A DNA stretch of 64,000 nt from Chloranthus sessilifolius (taxonomy: Eukaryota; Streptophyta; Magnoliopsida; Chloranthales; Chloranthaceae): positions 19,035,366-19,099,365 of the forward strand of contig CM037587.1 of the NCBI GenBank assembly GCA_021018995.1, written 5' to 3'. Numbering within the stretch: the stretch's first letter is position 1; every line of letters begins with the position of its first letter. Below the pieces are notes generated by a model. The model ran no database searches. It was not told the origin of the DNA and worked only from the letters and a program-made list of their open reading frames with translations. Both the position numbers and the translations under genes were made by a program. Of the stretch, positions 58,020 through 64,000 are shown one piece after another.

Positions 58020-58530
58020 ACTAATAATTAATAACGAATAGCCTGATAAGATGTCATGGACCCTTTATTTTGACGGTGCTCTAAATCACAAAGGAAAAGG
58101 CATCAGTATAATCCTGCAAACCCTAGAAGGAGTCTTCATACCTTTGACTTTTCAACTAGACTTCCCTGCCACTAATAATGTCACGAAATATGAAGCTTTC
58201 ATAGTTGGACTACGAGCAACACTATAATTAGGCGTTAAACAGTTAAAGACCATCGGTGATTTCAAGCTCATAATCTCACAAGTTATAGGAGAATGGAAAA
58301 CCAAGGAAAGGAGATTGATGGCATATCTAGAAACCGCTCAATGTTTGGTAAAGAAATTTGAACGAATCTCTTTAACGCACATCCCTAGATTACAGAATGA
58401 GCTCGCAAACTCCCTTACCACATTAGCCTCGGTCATCCAAATACCCATCAGACAAAGTACCAAGACCTTCATCAAAAAGCTGATTGTACCTGCCCATGAG
58501 GTAGCATGGACCATTAAGAGAGAATGACCA
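58020..58530 (+). pseudogene. Archaeal-type RNase H of element D
   Basis: LYFDGALNHKGKGI (first Asp), KYEAFIVGLRATL (Glu), GDFKLIISQVIGEW (Asp) and NELANSLTTLAS; in the last the expected Asp is Asn. The copy in C keeps it. It is homologous to C throughout. Second RNase H domains mark the Tat lineage. Confidence 0.82.
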
Positions 58531-58599
58531 ATCCTCCCCACAAGCACAGGACCAAATGAAGCAGTCACTTTGAAAAATCACCTCAATTTGGAAATCGCA

Positions 58600-59940
58600 G
58601 TCGCTATGTTCAGGTTTGAAAAATCACCAACTGGTGACAGACAACCATGGTATTTCGACATCTGAAACTTTCTGAAGCATAAACACATCCTCCCATTCAC
58701 CACAAAGATCGAACGGAAGACTATAAGGAACCGATACACTCGATTCTGCATACTCGGTGAAATATTATACAAGGAAGCCTTCACCAAAGGAGTACTGCTA
58801 TGATGTGTCACAGCTATCGAAGGATAATACATCATCCGAGAAGCACACGCCAATGCCTGCAGTGCCCACACTGGTAGACAGAGACTCGTCGACCAAATCA
58901 TTTGATAAGGCTACTTCTGGCCGACAATGATAAGAGACTGCCACCTTTACGTCCAATTCTGTAAACAATGCCAAGAACACACCACACTCTTCAAAGCTCC
59001 ATCAGTTTCATTGAACACTATGACCTCGCCATGGCCATTTTCGATGTGGGTCTTTGTCATCATCAGACCTTTCATAGACATAGTTGGGAATACTCATAAG
59101 CATGCTTTCATACTTACGACAATTAAATACTACACCAAATGGGCAGAAGTTGAATCCTACGTCAAAATCACCGCTTCAACACTCGTGAGGTTCATCGTTC
59201 GAAATATTATCACCAGGTTTAGAGTACCCAGGATGTTTGTCACTAACAACGGACTGCAGTTCATCACAGAGAAGATAAAGAAGTTATGCAAGAAGTCCGG
59301 CTTCAATCTACATCACTCATCACCGTTCTACCCTCAAGGAAAATGATAAGCAAAAGCTATAAATAAAATACTGATTCAAATTCTGAAACACACAGTAGAG
59401 ACGAGCAATGGAGTTGATTGGTTCAAACAACTACCAAAAGTACTCTGGGCCTATAGAAATTCTATTCGTACGGCCACTGGCCAAACTCCTTACCTCCTTA
59501 CCTATGGGATGGAGGCAATCCTATCATATGAGATATAAGTATCATCTTTATGGATTCAACTCGATGATGAGCTATCCTTAGATGATAGGAGAATTGCCAT
59601 ACTCATGCAGCTAGAACAACTCGATGAGACACATCTAAGGGCAGTTGATCATGCTCAGGTATATCAGAGGAGAGTGGCCAGGGCTTACGATAAGAAAGTC
59701 CTCGAATGAACCTTTAATATTAGAGAATTAGTCTTGAAGAAAATCATGCCTTCCAAGCACGCCCATCCGAAAGGAAAACTAAAACCAAACTGGGAAGGCC
59801 CCTATGTTATAACAGCCGCATACCCTGGGAATTCATGCAAACTGAGAACCAAGATGGGGAAAAACTCCTTAGCCCTTGAAACACCATGTACCTTAGAAAA
59901 TACTACCTTTAGCCTTGTGATCATCACATCCTGTGGCTAA
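58600..59940 (+). pseudogene. Integrase of element D (catalytic residues changed)
   Basis: The zinc finger (CHLYVQFCKQCQEH) is followed by the core: SMWVFVIIRPFIDI around the first acidic site, MFVTNNGLQFI with Asn where the second Asp should be, and QGK-stop-stop-AKAINK with Lys at the Glu position. The end reads KLKPNWEGPYVITAA. A nonsense pair interrupts at 59343. This integrase cannot be active as written. Confidence 0.82.
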
Positions 59941-61832
59941 ATACTTATACTTATCACTCTCGTAGTTGTCACGACCCATTCATTTGTCGTATGCCATCAA
60001 TTTTTGGAATATCCTTAAGACCTCCAATTTATTGTCTACCTTCTTATTCAGGCAATCTGATCAAAGGACTAGTGACATACCTAACCTCTTTCAAAAGCAT
60101 AAGTAATACCCGACTCTTATTTCCCTTCCCCCGCCATTAGAGTAGATGTTAGAGCATGAAAAAAAGTGAAGATGCTAGGTTCAATCAAGACTCATTATTC
60201 TTGCGCTAGCAGGATGCTTTAAAAAAAGTATATATATCTAAAAAAATTGAGTGAGAGCATTACGACGAATGAACAAGTCAATGAGCTCAGGGAAGCATAA
60301 GCAGACCGTGAGGACATCTCTTATAACTTTACTAGAAGTGCATAAGCAAGCTGCGAGAGCCTCCCTAATATCCCCATACTACTAGATGTCATTGTAACGT
60401 GGTGGGAGGAGGACAAACTCCTGCTAACCATAGAATGTGAGATTTTGATGGTACCAAAACATGATAGAGAGCTCAATCATGGAACCCCGTATCCCCTCTA
60501 AGAAAATATTGTTACTCATTCCTTTTTTAATGTGTTGGATACAAACTATTCCCCACATCACTGAGCCTTACCCCCCTCTTCTATTTTTTTGTTTTGGATG
60601 ATAAATCGGAAGCCCTTCAGATACTCCTCAGAATGAAATCGAAAATCGATGAATGATGACTGATGCAAGCACCTACTATACATACCATACTTCTCCCTGA
60701 TAACCACGGGATAGGATGACCACCACCCAAAGGTAGACCCCGGTATACAACCGACATAATCAAGGTGACCTCCCCCGGTTCGATTACAGTACTGATGAAC
60801 TTTTCTTCAAAACTAACTCACCAAATACTCATGGCTTCATATAGACCCAAAGTGCTCATCTAAAACCTGAAAAATCTCTATTGCATCTAGACACTGGGGC
60901 ATTTTTTTTGGGTCAGAAGGAGAATCACCTTAGAAGCACTGACTCGTCCACAAAGAAGATGCGGAATAACGAAGCCACCACCCGGATAATACTACCAAAG
61001 ATACTATACTCCCGATCCTACCACGCTCCTACGCTGGGGCATTTTTAATTTTATTTTTATTTTGGTTATTTGCTTTCCCTGTTGCGTTATTTTTATTTCT
61101 AAAAAAAAAAAAAGACAAAAAAAGAGGACATATATCCATCTTTTACTACCAGACCTCGGTCTGAGATACTATCCCCCATGACAACTAGCAAGGGGGAAAA
61201 TAAAAATTATTGATAGCCTTGCCTTGACATGTACAGATACAAAGTAGCCTTCAATCACTATCGGGCCAACTCAGGAAGCATCCAAGTCCCAATGATAACT
61301 GACGACATAAAAAACAAAAGGCAGATGCAAGAGGTAACTAAAAGAAAAGGAGCCAACCAGGTATATCTAAACCAAAAATCTCCATATATATATCTAAATT
61401 TTCTTTTTCTTTACACTTGTCACCGGGGGCATACCCCTTGTATATACATGGACACACACACAACGCACACAAAAGAATACACATGCACCCCTACTCCCTA
61501 CACTGTCGCTGGGATGGTCGATCACCGTTATCCCCAGTATCATTAACCTAGAGGTTCGTAGACTGATCCTCTGAAAACACGATCCCAGCACCCGGAGTTG
61601 GAGGAACCTCTAGACAACGAGGCCCCGCTACTAAACCCCCCTCACTTGCCTGACTAGCAGACCACCTAGATCGAGAACGAGGAGGATACCCTGCAAGAAT
61701 CTCATGAATGGCAGAATCCTCACGAGCATAATCCCTGACACGATCACGTGACGTGTGCTAAGGCTGCCCAGCCAAGGAACCAGCAGCCCTCAACTCCGAT
61801 CCATCGAGCTGACCGACCAACCCGCACACTCC
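59941..61832 (+). other. 3' noncoding region of element D
   Basis: It is collinear with 19891-21045 of C up to about 61055, with the doubled ggggcatttttt block at 60893 and 61035. 61055-61832 has no homologue in C and no supported gene; it includes short AT and CA-rich runs near 61380-61470. Confidence 0.6.
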
Positions 61833-63254
61833 TCAGTCACTCCTTGTCAGACGATACTGCAGCCAGTCTAGGGCCACCTGCATCTCTACCTGCGTCGTCC
61901 GGCGCGCCACCTTCAACACCTCAGTCTGAGTCCTCTGTGTAATCATCATCTCAATAAATAGGTCCTCCTGGCTCTGCATCTCCCCAAGGATCCATCTTGC
62001 CTTAAGAGTGGCCTGTGTTCGTGCCGCCTCTAGGCGTGCCTCCTCAAGCTCACGTACTTGTGTTACCACACTACATCAAAGAAAACTAATATGTATACGA
62101 ACATTTATAAGGAAAAAAATTTTGAAAAGAAAAAAATCATACCAGATCTACCCTCTCCAAGAAGGTGCTCAACCGTTGCAGCGGTCACTGGATCAGAAAG
62201 CGGCATGGAAGGAACAACAAACATGGGCGGCTACAATGAGAACAAACAAATACATCAGCCAACCTTAACGATGACAAGTAAACTATAAATGCATCAACTA
62301 AAACATGCCTGAGAAGGAACAAGGGTAGACCCCTGAGGCGGAGCCTTAGGAGAGGAGTCCGGAACAGCCTACACAAGGAACCAAACAAACCAACACAAGA
62401 TATGTCAGAACAAAATAAATGAAATAACCTAAACTGAATTACACTAAATCAGAAACTATACCTGCCTCTCGAGGTGTAGAGAGGCAGCCGTTGCCTCCCT
62501 CTTCTGAAGATCCTCAGCGACCTGACGTGGAAATACCCCACGATGTTAGTAAACCGTTAAGAGAAGTGAAACAATAACATCCAATGAACTACTATAATCA
62601 TATCAAACGGGTCAAAGATTGAAGAAACTCACCCAGTGCTCTAGCTCGGCTAGCAGCTCGGCCATCACTGGATCCTCCCGACTGGAGGAAGAAAGCGAAG
62701 AGCAGATCGAATGCACGGGGAGAGCTCCAACAAATGTCCTAGAACTAATTAGAATCCACAAAATACTACCAATCAATAAACCAAGAAAGACACTTACCAA
62801 TCGATCAATCTCAGATCACAGACTTGCCTCCACCTCCCGACTGACTTGCTGCTGACCGCATAATAACTCGATCATCGCCGCATGACTGGCGACCTCGGCC
62901 TCCCTCTCGGACTGGCCAAAACAAAATGAGACACCACGAATATATTAGAATGGCTGGAAAATTGAGTCAACATAATATATAAACAACAAAACCAATGAAC
63001 TAACTTACTAGAGATCGTCGGGTCGTCGCAAGCCAAACCCCCAACTCATCCTCCGCTGTCCTATCCTGAGCAACCGAAGTAGCTAAGGAGCGCAACATCA
63101 CCTCATCAGGATAAGAAGCGCATCCCGCCTAGTCCATCGCCCTATGAAGGGCATCCAATGCTCCCCAGATGCCCACCATGAGATGGCCCTCCTCCAATGC
63201 AGCCACTCTCTCCCTCAATGCCGATGCCGACCGCAAAAGAACCACTCTCATTGA
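61833..63254 (-). pseudogene. Multi-exon antisense coiled-coil gene downstream of integrase in D
   Basis: Seven exon-like blocks are read on the minus strand: 63254-63009, 62911-62798, 62681-62633, 62521-62462, 62368-62309, 62230-62152 and 62070-61833 (stop). Introns of 78-116 nt separate them, with GTAAG/GTGAG/GTATA donors (one GC donor at 62308) and pyrimidine-rich AG acceptors such as that before 62681. The encoded pieces are heptad-like: LRERVAALEEGHL, SEREAEVASHAAM, PVMAELLAELEHW, VAEDLQKREATAA, then a proline-rich exon, ending VRELEEARLEAARTQATLKA. Two in-frame stops (63131, about 62830) and phase slips at two junctions indicate decay. The 5' end is cut by LTR E. Antisense ORFs between integrase and 3' LTR are known in some Tat elements; I do not recognise this one. 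Confidence 0.6.
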
Positions 63255-63273
63255 AAGGACGGGTGAAGAGACG

Positions 63274-64000
63274 TGTTACGGGATTTCTAGTGTGCCGATT
63301 TATTGTGTAATGATAAAAACAAATTACAAATAAACTAAAATAAAAGAATGGATTCAGCACAACCAAAATATCCTAGACCTGCAAGATACAGTGTCCATTG
63401 TAGCAAGTTTTGATAAGTAAGAGTTTGTACCACAGGGAGTAGTGATCTAAACCTAGAAGGTGTATAGTAGACCTCTAGATTTGGCTACAAATATGATAAT
63501 TCTAAGGAGAAAGAGAGCTTTTCGAGTGTCACTAGATCTAATTAATCTATAAAACATAAATCTAAAACTAGGTCTAAAAGATGGAGGAAGAAGGATGGTG
63601 AAATAAAGTAGAAAAGGATGGGAAATAGACAACTAGGGCCTGATTTTCACTGCAAATCAGATCAAGGCATGTGAATTTGCAGCAATCCCCCATCTGGCTA
63701 CAAGCACAGCTGCAGGGTAGAAGAATCTGATTTCAGCTAGAGAATTAGATTGCTCTTAAGGCTATGATTTGTCCACTTTAATGGCCACAGACCATCCAAT
63801 AGAGTCCCTCCATTCTAAGACCGCCCTCAGAACATGATAATCAGTACAAATGCTGTGAATGCCAGGCTAGGCAGAACCACCCACAGGAGTATCAGATCTA
63901 GGAAGATTAAATGGTATTAAAGAGATCTACCAGTTAAGTGGGTGGGCTAGTCCCATCTACACAAATCCGGTCGAGAATCAAGTGAAATAAGATGATCTAT
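63274..64000 (-). repeat. LTR E (Athila-like), continues past window end
   Basis: TGTTACGGGATTTCTAGTGTG begins at 63274 inside the antisense gene of D. The following sequence (gcaagatacagtgtccat, tagcaagttttgataag) is homologous to the starts of the LTRs of element 2. No PBS precedes it, so this is the outer left edge: a 3' LTR of a minus-strand element or a solo LTR. The left flank agacg is a candidate target duplication. Confidence 0.85.

Larger units (their letters stand above)
48950..63273 (+). mobile_element. Element D: long Tat-lineage element with antisense gene
   Basis: 5' LTR (48950-51013), PBS, gag, protease, a long acidic linker, RT, RNase H, aRNH, integrase and 3' noncoding on the plus strand; then a spliced-looking gene on the minus strand. 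The 3' LTR is not in the window because LTR E interrupts at 63274. The coding part is riddled with stops, many of which look like CAA/CGA/TGG changed to stop codons. Confidence 0.82.

Noticed and set aside
61748-61942. Plus-strand Ser/Pro-rich ORF
   Set aside because: It is the reverse-strand shadow of the last exon of the antisense gene, which has coiled-coil character and splice signals on the minus strand.

Overview
This is repeat-dense plant nuclear DNA. I recognise no host gene, rRNA, tRNA or CRISPR. Nearly everything is LTR retrotransposon of the Ty3/gypsy type, from lineages found in land plants: Athila-like elements (tRNA-Asp primer site, same-strand accessory gene downstream of integrase), Tat-like elements (second, archaeal-type RNase H between pol RNase H and integrase), and a chromovirus fragment. 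The species cannot be told from the window.

Layout. (1) 1-13965: Athila-like element 1, minus strand, with gag, protease, RT-RNase H, integrase and accessory gene. Its left LTR is cut by the window edge; its right LTR carries an 839-bp internal tandem duplication. (2) 13966-17976: element B (Tat-type LTR, minus strand), into which element 1 inserted. (3) 17977-about 21045: 3' half of Tat element C (plus strand), into which B inserted. (4) about 21120-24657 and 38015-about 38900: Athila-like element F, minus strand, split inside integrase by element 2 (24658-38014; two LTRs and a 5-bp GAATC target duplication). Element 2 has gag and a large accessory gene but no pol. (5) 38900-48741: scrap heap with an LTR-like piece with iterated near-palindromes, three partial Tat LTRs in tandem, a small aRNH fragment, and a chromovirus RNase H-integrase fragment. 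(6) 48742-48949: start of another Athila-like LTR (H), interrupted by Tat element D (48950 to at least 63273, plus strand), which carries a multi-exon gene on the opposite strand downstream of integrase. D is cut at 63274 by Athila-like LTR E.

All coding regions carry stops and frameshifts; these are fossils. The most interesting signal is non-coding. Several families each carry their own short, CG-containing palindrome, iterated at about 20-22 bp (two helical turns) or 31 bp (three turns). In elements 1 and 2 the same family-specific motif appears both in the LTR and in the spacer just upstream of the accessory gene. In F it sits upstream of each accessory ORF, with a TATA-like box before the main one. 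In F the palindrome and the 10-bp spacer length are constant while the spacer sequence is not. I infer an operator array for a sequence-specific factor, perhaps the element's own accessory protein acting on its promoter or silencing state. That is a hypothesis.
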